Translations under genes and position numbers: made by a program
In this document: piece by piece, positions 35,801-46,866 of the stretch
Position numbering within the stretch: position 1 is the stretch's first letter
Layout: the number at the start of each line of letters is the position of its first letter
Assembly (NCBI GenBank): GCA_036898135.1
Contig: JBAHVR010000208.1
Span: 61,001 to 125,000, forward strand
Origin: Oncomelania hupensis
Lineage: Eukaryota; Mollusca; Gastropoda; Littorinimorpha; Pomatiopsidae
Direction: 5' to 3'
Length of the DNA stretch: 64,000 bases
The notes under the pieces: model-generated
Databases searched by the model: none
Told to the model about the DNA's origin: nothing
Seen by the model: the letters and a program-made list of their open reading frames with translations, nothing else

Positions 35801-37500
35801 CCTCTCTATAGGTCAAAATTTAGCTCGGCGACCTGTGTTTATTTTTGTGTGAATAACAACATGATAATAATGATTGTGCCTGCAGAGTTTCAGGCAATTA
35901 TATCTACTATTTCATGATTTCTTGTAGCTTTAATTTCAGATAGGTTCAAAATTGCATTGTTCTCACTGAAATTTAATTTTCTATCACAAAAATGTTTGAA
36001 ATTTACTTACAAAGCATACTTCTTACCTTGCTGGAGATTTTCATGCTCAGATCGTCATTTTAATTTTATCCGTGCAGATGATAACTAGTATACTACTTTT
36101 CTCTCAAGGTTGCCACCCTTTAGTTCAGAAATTGTGTTCCAACTTGAAAAATACACTGCATGATATACTTTTATTCAGTGGCGTAGGCTACTAGCTAGGG
36201 GAGAGGGTGAGAGGGGGTGTCCAAAGTCAAAATACCCCCGGGCCTCCACTTGAAACGGGCCCCCAAAGGAGAGTGCTAAAATTTGTTTAACTTAAGTATT
36301 AAATATTACGCCACCTCCATGTAATCTTGGTATTCACGTTGTTGTATAAGTTAGTGAATTTAGACTTATATAGTTATTAAGTACATTATCTCATGTCATG
36401 ATGTCGAATGTTAAAATGCAGGGGCCCCCAAAGAGGCCAAGCCCCCCGGGCCCCCAAATCCCTAGATACGCCACTGCTTTTATTGTTTTGTTTTGCATTT
36501 TATGTATTCTCAGGATGTGTGCTTTAAAACAAACCTCATTTTTAAAGGAAATTCTATCCACTTTGATTTCAACGTCTCCTTAAAATAACCATTAGTTTTG
36601 TTTAATGTGTATAGGTCAGTCATACATAGTTGATGCCCTTTTCGTCGTTTCTTTCGTTCTCTCATTCTTTTCATTAGGATTTTTATTCGTTTGTTTTCTT
36701 TTGTTTTTAAACAGGATTGCTCCAGCGGTTCTCACAGTGAATCACTCTTCAGTTCTGGGTCATCAGACGAATTGCAGGATGCAGATAGCGATGTTGATCC
36801 TATTTTTGTTCCTGATAATGATACAGAGATTGACTCTTCTGGTTCTACTGCTAATTCTGAAAATGTAATCCCACCTACAGACCCTGAAAGTGAAAATGAC
36901 GACTTTCCAGGAAAAGAGCAGCCAGGCAAATTACCGATGAGTTCCACTGTGACTACTGCTGTTCCTTTGTATGATAACAAAGGTGGCAAAGAATGCTGTG
37001 TTCAGTCATCCGAATTCCACATAGCAAAGGCAGGCACAGCTTGTACAAAATAGCAATCAAACTGCAGAACAGTTCTGCTAGTGAGCATACTCGCGAAGGT
37101 GCCATTGTAAGTTCTACAATAACTGTTCAGTCATCTGAAGACAAAAAGAGTTGGATTTGTGCATACTGCGAAAAACCACAGAAACGTCTTCCAAGACATT
37201 TGCTGACAATGCATTCAGGCGAGGAAAGTGTCAGGGAATATGCACACAGTAAAGATACAAAAGAGAAAGACAAACTGCTGATAAAAATGAGAAATATAGG
37301 AAATCACCTTCATAATGTGAAGGTCTTAAAGGATGGCCAAGGATCTTTGTTGGTGGTACAAAGGCCTTCCTCACAAAAAGAAAGTGCTCATCACTCTGAC
37401 TATGTGCCATGCCCGGATTGCTATGGATATTACAGGAAGACATTGTTGTACAGGCATGCATGTCCATTTTTTAGTTCCAATAGTGAACGCAAAACCATTT
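26755..37500 (+). CDS. Multi-exon gene: acidic N-terminus plus zinc-binding CxxC/H clusters
   Basis: The model has coding exons 26778-26827, 27293-27344, 28772-28825 and 36715 to about 37460. All have GT/AG borders, and phases agree (intron 1 phase 2, introns 2 and 3 phase 0). The product starts MASNVTFSKVFSLLKKE, continues through acidic Ser/Glu/Asp-rich exons (DKASEGDVTGLQM, DKSEGEGEEEGE) and a long acidic region, then a zinc-finger-like segment CAYCEKPQKRLPRHLLTMH and a second cluster CPDCYGYYRKTLLYRHAC. The two clusters resemble paired non-classical C2H2/CCHC fingers of an expanded animal family of unknown role. A nuclear, DNA-binding role is inferred. The fourth exon shows a one-base-register shift at 37000-37060. 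Without transcripts I cannot say whether the gene is live or a pseudogene. Further 3' exons are likely. Confidence 0.65.
27293..27344 (+). CDS. Coding exon 2
   Basis: A TTTG-rich tract and TTGCAG precede 27293, and ATG|GTAAGT ends the exon at 27344. It adds one base to finish the split codon and then 17 codons (GLIKDKASEGDVTGLQM). Exon 3 is its paralogue. Confidence 0.68.
27325..27590 (+). repeat. Tandem duplicated exon-intron segment, copy 1 (pair at 28810-29125)
   Basis: The 3' end of exon 2 and its following intron (GTAAGTACATTATTTCTGTTG...) match 28810-29125 for roughly 250 bp, with small indels and an extra block in the second copy. Together with the exons this is a tandem exon duplication. 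Confidence 0.88.
28005..28070 (+). repeat. Fragment of the 560 bp dispersed repeat
   Basis: Only the 3' end is present (GGTCCTGATTCGGC ... GTCCGCTGGACC), lying in the intron between coding exons 2 and 3. Confidence 0.7.
28772..28825 (+). CDS. Coding exon 3, duplicate of exon 2
   Basis: ATATAG precedes 28772 and ATG|GTAAGT follows at 28825. It has 18 codons (DKSEGEGEEEGEVAELEM), in phase 0. It shares the GACAAG start, GAAGGAGA core and AAATGGTAAGTACATT end with exon 2, plus about 250 bp of following intron. Confidence 0.68.
29199..29336 (-). mobile_element. tRNA-derived SINE, copy 3, truncated
   Basis: The SINE body and CAA-rich tail match the copies at 8.2 and 19.1 kb. Its tRNA-like head is missing: the copy stops at GACCAATCCGG, where a GA-rich hairpin begins. 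It lies in intron 3 of the candidate gene. Confidence 0.9.
29335..29679. repeat. Long hairpin with GA/CT-rich arms
   Basis: Arms of about 155-170 bp are reverse complements, from TCAACAGAGCGAGAG to CTCTCGCTCTGTTGA. They close on AGCGCTGCCTCGAAGAGCT / AGCTCTTCGAGGCAGCGCT with an 18 bp loop (29490-29507). Much of each arm is GA or CT microsatellite, but the unique blocks near the loop also pair perfectly. Confidence 0.9.
29768..29818. repeat. (AAT)n microsatellite
   Basis: Uninterrupted AAT run. Confidence 0.95.
30045..30667 (-). repeat. GACCTTGACC-rich dispersed repeat, copy 2
   Basis: Reverse-orientation relative of 21122-21735. It opens with GTCCGTCCGTC, then motifs in mirrored order (GGTGCATGATAGATATCAA, GATAGATTGATCTTTCA), ending with GGTCAAGGTCATCCC. 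Confidence 0.8.
30705..30768 (+). mobile_element. RTE-like LINE copy 4, 3' terminal fragment
   Basis: About 65 bp of the RTE-like 3' end (GGTTAAACGATCATCTGTGG ... TTACGGGATAGGATAGG), in + orientation. It is a severely 5'-truncated insertion showing the family's GGATA tail. Confidence 0.85.
30925..30990. repeat. Short dispersed repeat end (also 34533-34605, 37538-37602)
   Basis: The phrase TTCATGTTAAATATTGC followed by AAGTTC, GTGAGTCATAT and GGCTTTGCCC occurs three times in the same orientation. The second copy is preceded by interstitial GGGTTAGGGTTAGGG at about 34510-34525. The full element is not delimited. Confidence 0.7.
31546..34335 (-). mobile_element. RTE-like LINE copy 5, nearly full span, internally deleted
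   Basis: The 3' (GGATA)n tail is at 31546-31570. Minus-strand domains begin with an endonuclease at 33.0-34.0 kb: TGTWNVKTLTAEGQLEEL, LGISKLRWKG (Lys where the usual catalytic Glu would be), IVIVQGDWNANVG and DIGSDHDLVIM. A linker follows (KKKHWITPERSDLCDKRREM, 32.9 kb), then RT with FADDIDGLAGEEQELEQLVQ (32.35-32.4 kb), KYLGAIVSDNGSRQE, and C-terminal KRKLGWYGHVTRSSGLAKTI. Near 32672 the frame jumps from the RT fingers (VFVDFKKAF) to the linker, so the first RT motifs are missing. 5' UTR sequence reaches about 34335. Scattered stops and frameshifts make it inactive. Confidence 0.88.
36176..36476. mobile_element. hAT-type MITE
   Basis: 301 bp with inverted ends CAGTGGCGTA / TACGCCACTG, flanked by a perfect 8 bp duplication CTTTTATT (36168-36175, 36477-36484). 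The 8 bp duplication and CAGTGGCG ends are typical of hAT elements. The interior is rich in GGGCCCCC. It has no coding capacity and lies 240 bp before coding exon 4. Confidence 0.93.
36715..37460 (+). CDS. Coding exon 4 with apparent frameshift
   Basis: A long pyrimidine tract and AAACAG precede 36715. The phase 0 frame runs DCSSGSHSESLFSSGSSDEL, acidic throughout, to a stop at 37051-37053. The zinc-cluster frame (CAYC...H...H, then CPDC...RHAC) is in another register from about 37050 on. Either one base is missing between about 37000 and 37060 or the copy is a pseudogene. The frame degenerates near 37500 into a dispersed repeat end (37538-37602). Confidence 0.6.
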
Positions 37501-37732
37501 TAATGCCACCATTTCATTTTTTTTTTCTTTTTCTGGGCACTCATTTTCATGTTAAATATTGCGAGTTCCATAAGGAGTATGCGAGTTAGTGAGCTTTGCC
37601 CATATATATTGTATAGTTTGTTTGTTTGTTAATTTGTCAGAAACTACAGTTACGGTGTTGAAGCTTGTTAGACATTGAGACATCTCTCTCTCTCTTTCTC
37701 TCCTTCCCCCCCCCCTCTGTCCCCCCTCTCCC

Positions 37733-38345
37733 TGTGGGAGTGCCGGGGGTTTTAGTATAAATAGTATCCCCACTTTCTGGAAATTTAAAGCTTTAAATTC
37801 CCACTGTCGCTGTCTTTCTTCTTTGTTCTTTTTCATTCCTATTCTGTTCTATCAATCTATTATACTATCTTCTTCTTCGCTAGACCAGTCACCTACCTTT
37901 TTTCTTGAAAACTCTTCCGGGACAAAACTCCACATTTGTGTGTGAGGTCTGTTGGATCAGCTTGGAAATATTGGACGCTTTCTGCCAGGTGGTCACTGGG
38001 GCTTCCTATGATGTTATTATTTGGCAATGTAGGCATTTTATATGTATGTGTTTTGTTGATATTTTATAATGATGTTTATATTCTATTTTATTTTTTTAAA
38101 GGGGGGTTCGATAAATTAGAGTATAGCCTCAGCGTCCCCTGCGTGGGATGTCTTTATTATAAAGTGACCGGCTGGTGAAGAGCCTTCAGTGTTACCACTA
38201 GGGTTGTCTCGGCAGATCTTTTATGCGGATCAGAGGCGAGTCCTCTTTCAGCCAAGTTGTGATCTTGATTGTGTGGTCCTGATTCGGCTATACTAGTCCT
38301 GATTTGGCTCCGAAGAGTCCGCTGGACCTAAAGCAATAATCATGT
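37733..38345 (+). repeat. Dispersed 560 bp repeat, copy B
   Basis: Full-length copy starting near GGGAGTGCCGGGGGTTTTAG and ending GTCCGCTGGACCTAAAGC. It carries an extra block near 38235-38295 compared with copy A. Confidence 0.8.
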
Positions 38346-38356
38346 AATGTATTCAT

Positions 38357-38357
<1 letters not shown>

Positions 38358-38421
<64 letters not shown>

Positions 38422-38444
38422 ATCTCTCCTCCCTCCCTCCCCCC

Positions 38445-38522
<78 letters not shown>
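38358..38522. repeat. (CT)n microsatellite
   Basis: CT dinucleotide tract with one short interruption near 38420-38446. Confidence 0.95.
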
Positions 38523-38523
<1 letters not shown>

Positions 38524-38715
38524 CTTCTTCTTCTTCTTCTTCTTAGTTGAGATTAATTTCCTGCTATTAAATTGCAAGCAACGATTAGATCCCATTTAAT
38601 TCATGTTACATTTCCATCTGCACATTCACAAAAATTACATTTAAAAACCTGGAAATTCAAGTCACATAGTCAAAAAATGTGAATGCATCAGTCATCGGAC
38701 CTAAAAGAAATAACA

Positions 38716-38820
<105 letters not shown>

Positions 38821-38959
38821 TTGTATGGGTTTTACCCTTTTAGTCTGTTTATATCAGTCTACTTTAAGAATATATAAGTACAAAATATGTATTTTCATAA
38901 TGCAAAAGCTGAAAATGTTCTTTAAAAAAAATCTGCTCTTTGCTTTCTATGTCATAGTT

Positions 38960-39080
38960 TAAGTGTTTACAAGGTGTTATTGAACATTGATGTGTATACG
39001 GTGTTTACAGGCTGGTAATTAACACTGATGTGTATATAGTGTTTACAAGGTGTTGTTGAACACTGATGTGTATACAGCTA
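38960..39080. repeat. ~43 bp minisatellite, first block
   Basis: Units of GTGTTTACAAGGTGTT(A/G)TTGAACA(T/C)TGATGTGTATA type. Further units appear at 39789-39867 and a trace near 39950, so the array seems split by the repeat at 39266-39790 and an RTE-like fragment at 39869-39945. Confidence 0.75.
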
Positions 39081-39265
39081 AACACGCGTACAACGAATGA
39101 CAACGCTTTTACCGAAGAAAATTTTTTCCTTCCAGAGTGGTTTTTATTTATTACTTGAAACTTTATGGTTACAACGAACACGATAATAACGTAGCTTTGC
39201 TTACACCGAATGTATTTTCTTATCCCAGACACCAAATTTCGACGAATATAACATGTCCAATAGCC

Positions 39266-39790
39266 CATAGTGCTTTAAATTCCCAATGTCGCTATCTTTC
39301 TTCTTTGTTCTTTCTCATTCCAACTCGTTCCATCAATCTACTATGCTGTCTTCTTCGCTAGACCAGTCACATATCTTTTTTCTTGAAAACTCTTCCAAAA
39401 CTCCTCATTTGTGTATGAGGTCTGTTAGGACAGATTGAGAATATTGGACGCTTTCGGCCAAATAGCCACTAGGGCTTCCTATGATATTAGCAATTTTATA
39501 TGTATGTGTTTTGTTGATATTTTATAATGATGTTTGTATTCTATTTTGTTTTTGTAAACGTAAATTCGATACATTAGAATATAGCCTCAGCGTCCCCTGC
39601 GTGGGTGCCTTTATTGTAAAGTGACCGGCTGGTGGAGTGCCTTCAGTTTTATCACTAGGGTTGTTTCGGCAGATCTTTTATGCAGATCAGGGTTGAGTCC
39701 TCTTTCAGCCAAGTTGTGGTCTTTATTTTGTGGTCCCGATTCGACTCTTTGCAGTCCGCTGGACCCTGTAAGCAATGAATAACTAACTAC
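39266..39790 (+). repeat. Dispersed 560 bp repeat, copy C
   Basis: 5'-truncated at the TAGTGCTTTAAATTCCC block; the 3' end GTCCGCTGGACCCTGTAAGC is intact. Confidence 0.8.
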
Positions 39791-39868
39791 AAGGTGTTAT
39801 TGATCACTAATATGTATACAGTGTTATTGAACGCTGATGTTTATATACTGTTTACAAGCCGTTATTGA

Positions 39869-39945
39869 ATCCAATCCTATCCTATCCTGTAGCTCGAAAG
39901 TTGTTGGAGCACCACAGAAGATCGTTTAACCAGTGTACTCCATTT
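39869..39945 (-). mobile_element. RTE-like LINE copy 6, 3' terminal fragment
   Basis: GGATA-type tail and about 60 bp of the 3' end (GATCGTTTAACCAG on +). It lies within the ~43 bp minisatellite region. Confidence 0.85.
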
Positions 39946-40495
39946 TATTGAATACTGTACTGATGTGTAGACAGCGTACGCGTTGTTTTTTTAATACTAT
40001 TTTGTTCAATTGGGAATGTTTTTAAAAATAGAACCTGTTCAAACAATGTCTAAAACCGTCACAAGATGTAATACATGCAGTGTATGTTAAACCTTTTTCC
40101 CATCAAAAGAGGCTTGTTGGTTATATATAACAGCACATTTTGGCATCAAGTTTGTTCATTTCAAGACTTTTAATCAATAAAAGTATGTAAAACTCATTTT
40201 TCGGTGCAGTTGTAATAAACGCCCTATTTGTGTAATAAACGCCATATTTGTATTAAGACTTCTCTTGCTCAGTTTTGATGATTCCACTCTTTCTGTTGTG
40301 GTCTCTTTCCTAGATCCTGTGCACATACAAACATACAGTCATTGCTGTCATACAACCTCCTTTAAAGTTGTTTTTGTTGCTCTCTTCTTCTTCTTGTTCT
40401 TCTTGTTCTTCTTGTTTTTGTTATTGTTCCTCTGTTTTGTTTTTCTTCTTGTTCCTCTTCTTTTTCTTCTCCTTCCACTAATGGTTCTTCTTTAG

Positions 40496-40627
40496 GACGA
40501 AAATAGTGAAAATGGAAGCAACAAACTACATGCAGAACATTGTTATACTCTTCGTATTATAGAATTAAAAAGTGAAATAGCAAACAACGGCATCCACGCG
40601 TTCATACCACTAAAACAAATTTATTAA
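40496..40627 (+). CDS. Possible exon after a strong pyrimidine tract
   Basis: A long TTCTTCTTG/CTTTTTCTTCT tract and TTTAG precede 40496. The following phase 0 frame DENSENGSNKLHAEHCYTLR is acidic/polar, like the exons of the upstream gene, and stops at 40625-40627. It could be a 3' exon of the 26.8-37.5 kb gene or chance. No homology is recognised. Confidence 0.25.
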   Translation, partial: DENSENGSNKLHAEHCYTLRIIELKSEIANNGIHAFIPLKQIY

Positions 40628-41112
40628 TGCATAAACCAACGTGTGGTAACGAAGGCCATAGTGGGAATGTAAACACATACATGTAAACAGATTTACTACG
40701 TAAGTCTATATGTGCGCTCGCCACAAATTACGCGGGAACGTAAGCATACATTTGTCGACAGATTTAGTACATAGATCCATGTGTGTGGTCATCAAACATT
40801 TTGCAGGAAGTCAAACACAAACAGTCAACAGATCTACTAACTAAGTCCGTACAGGTGGTCGCCAAAAAAATAATAGTGTGGGGTTAGGATAAACTAAACA
40901 CACCACTGTCTACAGATTTACTGTGTAAATCAATATTATGTGTGGTCTTTACAAATTAGGCGGGAAACTTAACACAGCACTGTCGTCAGATTTGCTATGT
41001 AAGTCAATATGTATGGTCGCCTAAAATTAGGCGAGAACCTACACACAGAACTGTCGTCAGATTGACTATTTAAATCAATATTGTGTGGTCGCCTAAAATT
41101 TGGCGGGAACTG
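40618..41112. repeat. Degenerate ~71 bp tandem repeat
   Basis: About seven units with the core CAGATTTACTATGTAAGTC then TGGTCGCCTAAAATTAGGCG and GGGAAC. Divergence between neighbouring units is high, so the array is old. Confidence 0.8.
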
Positions 41113-41252
41113 AAACACTCGGTGTCTTCAGTTTGAATATAAAAACTATTGGCCTGTGGTCTTCACATGTCCTCTTGAATGGTCACCAGAAGAACACTCA
41201 CGTGGTCTTCAGTATGTTCGTAAAGTTTCACTTTGTCAGTTTTGATTACAGG

Positions 41253-41370
41253 ATGAAAAACAGTACACAGTTAGAATCAGGAGAAAAAACTGATTACAGT
41301 GATGTTGTCATTTCACACCTAAACCTTAAAATAAAGAAGTCACCAGAATCAGGTGTAGGACTGTGCGTCA
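41253..41370 (+). CDS. Possible exon, low support
   Basis: TTTTGATTACAG precedes an open stretch reading MKNSTQLESGEKTDYSDVV and further Lys/Ser-rich residues, with a weak possible 5' splice site TCAG|GTGTAG near 41350. The composition resembles the acidic exons upstream. No domain is seen and it may be chance. Confidence 0.2.
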
Positions 41371-41389
41371 GCACATGTGCCCAAAGACA

Positions 41390-41464
41390 AAGGGGTGTGT
41401 GGGTGTGGGTGTGTGTGTGTGTGTAGGGATGTGTGTGTGTGTGTGTGTGCGTGTGTGTGGGTGT

Positions 41465-41513
<49 letters not shown>

Positions 41514-41520
41514 TGGGTGC
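41390..41520. repeat. (GT)n microsatellite
   Basis: Interrupted GT tract adjoining an inverted unit of the 4.6-5.4 kb foldback family. Confidence 0.9.
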
Positions 41521-41665
41521 GTGTGGCTAGGTAGAAACGCCGTTACTCTGACATCCACTTGAAACTCTACTTACTTTCTTTTGACGGCCCCGTTATTTTG
41601 ACGTCAAAACAATGTTCCGTTAGGGTTAGGGATGTGTTAGGCTTAGGGTTAGGTTAAGGGTTAGG
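41521..41665 (-). repeat. Inverted partial foldback unit with telomere-like repeats
   Basis: GTAGAAACGCCGTTACTCTG, then TTTTGACGTCAAAAC, then TTAGGG-type hexamers. This is the reverse-orientation relative of the units at 4620-5425, also next to a CA/GT microsatellite. Confidence 0.75.
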
Positions 41666-41843
41666 GCGCGTCCACATGACGAGCTTCGAGCGAAGCATTG
41701 AGCTGCGCTGCGAAAAGTCTATAGAATTACCGTAGAAGCGTCCACACCACGAGCGGTAGACGCGCGATTGTTGCTAGCTTCGAGCGGAGGTAATGTTCTC
41801 GGCATTTATCGACGCTCGAAGCTCAAGCGGTGGTTTTCTGGGT

Positions 41844-43406
<1,563 letters not shown>

Positions 43407-43806
43407 GCGCGTCCACATGACGAGCTGCGCTTTGAGCTAGCGGTGGCGTAGCGTTGGACGAGCTTTGAGCGGTGCGTGGCCACACCAAAAGCGTCAAAAA
43501 GCTAGCGGCTAGCTGGCTGTAAGCTGGGTGACATCTTGGGTGGCCACATGACAAGCTGTTACAGATAGCTGCCTGCGAGCGTTATGCTAGCTGTCGTTCA
43601 GAAGTTTATTATCTCTGGTTTTGCAAGGCATCGCAGACCTGCAACTAAAATTTATTTCTGTTGAAGTTGGGGCCTACGGGAAAGAGAGTGATGGAATATT
43701 TTCCAGGTTTTACATGAAACTCTGCCTTGAAAGGAATACAGTAAATGTGCCCCACTACCAAATTCCAACATTCACCTTTCCTATTTTTTTGTGTAGGTAA
43801 AGCCAT
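43407..43806. other. Spacer of the large inverted repeat
   Basis: It contains GCTAGC-rich sequence and two GTCCACATGACGAGC / GCCACATGACAAGC motifs, resembling the ends of a small MITE. No gene is seen. Confidence 0.6.
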
Positions 43807-44254
43807 ACCTAATAACACGCATCAACACAGTCGATATCATCGTCAATTATCGCCATTCTATGTCAAGCCGTTGTGTAGAATGCGGGTTTGTAGTGCTTGC
43901 TGGAAAATGGCGAGTGCTGAAAACAGCAATCTGCACAACGTGACCACTGCTGACAACATTGTGCTAGCACTGTTGCCTTGCACAATGCAGTCATCCATCG
44001 TGAGGGCGCTTATATAAAAAGGGACACGGAGATCTGGGATGATACTCAAGTCCGAACAGGACAGACTGACTGGTGTGTTACTCAGGTCGTACTGGACAAT
44101 ATTTAGCATGGGTGAGAGAACAGCTGGTTGAGTACTTTGTCAGGGTTGGTGCAGTGAACTGGCAAGAAAGCTACAGTTAATATAACTTAGCTGACCTAAC
44201 TGACGGCAGTGATAATGAAGGATGAGACTCTCGTGACTTTAGTTTTCCCACAAT

Positions 44255-44473
44255 GTTCATACACACCAGCTCAGTGTCTACGTGAGCAACACTCTTAGGT
44301 TCTCCCACATTTTGCTGGCTGCGGGCTATTTATAGCTTGCCTACACCCTCCTTTTTCAGTGAAAGGAAAGGAAAGAAGAGCACCAGCAAAGCTATTTATA
44401 GCTAGCCTGGCTGAACTAGCTTCAAAACTTAAAAGCTTTGGTTGAGTCGGTGTGCATATACGTCACAAAGCTT
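44255..44473. mobile_element. MITE-like insertion in the right arm
   Basis: It is absent from the left arm at the equivalent place. Near its ends are inverted CACACCAGCTCA and GAGTCGGTGTG, and inside are two GCTATTTATAGCT motifs. No clear target duplication was delimited. Confidence 0.55.
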
Positions 44474-44755
44474 GTGATTTTTAATCTAAATTTGGTCACT
44501 TTTCTTTTAAGATCAACATGGAATGTACTATTAAAAAAATAAAACAAAGGTTGCAGATTTAAAAAAACATGGACCTGCAATCATGCCCAACCGTTGGTCA
44601 TTTACTGTTTAGCCCCTCCCCCTTTCTCTCTCTTGTTCCCCCTCCCCCCCCCTTACAAAGCTACAAAGAAATAAACCCAAGTTAAAATGGTAACTATATA
44701 TTTTTGTAATCTTTTATTGGCTGCCATCAAACACACAATACCTACATCATAAGTG

Positions 44756-46362
44756 TGTAACGGAGGGTTTTTGTGTATTATAATCTAAATAAATATACTC
44801 ATAACTACTTATGGTGTATTGAATGAGTGTGTGGGTGTGGCTGTCTGACGCTCAGTATAAAGGAGTGTGTTCTATCTCTGTTTACTTAGAAAGTTCTCAT
44901 CCTTCACCACACACATGCTTTCAGACAAGGACAAAGTCTACACAATTGTTTCTCTTTGCCCTCTGTTATACTATTCTCATTCAATTATTTATATACACAA
45001 TAAATCATTCACGTATACAACAAGTTACAGATACATTAAATCATACAATTATTTCCAGTTCCAGCATATAAACAAATCACACAGCTGATAAATAAGTGCA
45101 CACAGTTAGTGTAATTCTTTCACCCAGTCCAGTTGATGAGTGCACACAGTTCATTCAGCAAGTCAACCAATTCTTTCTTGTATATATAAGTGTACACAGT
45201 TTCTCTCAAAATTCAGCACTAGTAGGAGTCGTTGTCCCTTTCTAAGGACGTCACTCGACTCTTCTCTTTTCCATTAGCATCGAAGCACAGGCTTCATTTC
45301 GATGATTTAGATATTCTAAATTTCACAGCTCTTATTTACTGACCGTATGTCGCGGATCAAACACTCCCAGCGCGGTATTCACAGCCGACGCTGGGGTCAC
45401 AGCCACACACTGAAGACGCTGCAGTTGTCTTCGTGGCGTTGATCCGGAAGTTTACTACTGCACCGTTGTTGCACGTCTGCCCCAGTGATGATGCAGAAGG
45501 AGAGCTACGGCGTTGATGGCATCCACATCCCGTTAGGTAGATGTCGTCATGTGGATCAGACCCATCCGCCGCACATCAGGGGTACTTTGCTCCGTAACCG
45601 CCCCGCTGTATACAACATGTACACAATCGTAAATTTTTGCTCTTATCCTTAAAGAGACTGTATGTCTTTATAGCTCACATTGAGTAAGGATCATTTCCCT
45701 TTGTAGAATGTCTCTACACGCCACCACAACACTACAATCACTACTGTCACTATTCCTGTGACAATACCCAGTATAGCCACTTTACACACATTGCATAGGC
45801 TACACACAATGGACTATGAGACAAATATTACAAACACAGCTCACCTTCATTTTATAACATATTTATACCCATTCATTCATCAATAGATATTCAAATTACA
45901 CAACTGAAATACGTTCCTATTTCAGCCCCATATCTTCACATATGAATGAATATAAAAATGGCATCATAATTACAAACTGAGTCACACATACATGTATACA
46001 CATGATCAGATAAATATTGACATGAGTTATCGAACTTTGTTTTCAAACATGGGTTCTTCTGTACCCTAAACGTACTACTTTACAAAAAGCAATATTCTTC
46101 TTTCTTCGTAAGGATAGCTTAGCAGTTCATTATAAATACCACTAATAATAATAATAATAACAAATACCTGTATTCTTATACAGCTAAAGTCCTAAGAGAA
46201 TCAGGTCTTTCTCGAGCACCCACGAAAACGTCCTCTCGCTTAGGCTGATGTTTCGTCTCTGATCTAACAACAGCTCAGAAACTAAATTATAATTTCTACC
46301 GGAACACACAGTGACGTCATAACGTCTTTCTATATAACTGCGTACAAAACGCGTTCGTTACA
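44756..46362 (-). mobile_element. Solo LTR of the gypsy-type element (1607 bp)
   Basis: It starts TGTAACGGAGGG, ends GCGTTCGTTACA, and is flanked by AAGTG on both sides (44751-44755, 46363-46367). The same LTR type stands at 57997-60920 next to gypsy integrase, with matching blocks (GGCTGTCTGACG...CAGTATAAAGG, CAGACAAGGACAAAG, CTTAAAGAGACTGTATG). Orientation is assigned from that element. The left arm of the large inverted repeat keeps the uninterrupted target sequence. Confidence 0.93.
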
Positions 46363-46866
46363 AAGTGTTCATTAATAATTTACCATTATAGCCCTTTTAT
46401 TTATTTTTTATTTTTTTAATCTAGGTTGAATTTGGGACTATAAGCACGGTTCTAAATCTGAGTGAAAACATCAAATGTGAATTCGCTTACTAGATCTAGA
46501 TCTGTATTTTATTTGCAACAAATTGTGTTATAATAAAGAAAAAAAGCACTTACTAGGTACTATTATTGTTCAATGGCGACAGCACAAATGATAAAGCTGC
46601 AACTTTGTCAATTAGGCCTATACTATACGAAAAGAGCAATTGGTCATTTTATTATAAAATTTATAACCATCTTCACTCAATCACTAACTTGAGTGCCTTG
46701 CCATTTTAGGCACCTCCTGAAACAGCTTTGCTCGAACCTCCCTGTTCGAAAATCTTTGTTTTTTTCTGCCACAATCTCTTATTTTGTAGCTCTCTGATTC
46801 CGTCAGCGAAGGGTGGTAAGAAGACTGATTCAAGGCCAAGGACACAAAACCAATCAAGGTCAAGGA

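Larger units (their letters stand above)
43807..46866 (-). repeat. Right arm of the large inverted repeat
   Basis: Reverse-complement partner of 41844-43406. It carries three arm-specific insertions: about 44255-44473 (MITE-like), 44756-46362 (solo LTR) and about 46449-46837 (unrecognised). Removing these leaves an arm of about 0.85 kb that aligns end to end with the left arm outside the left arm's GA-rich expansion. Confidence 0.85.
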
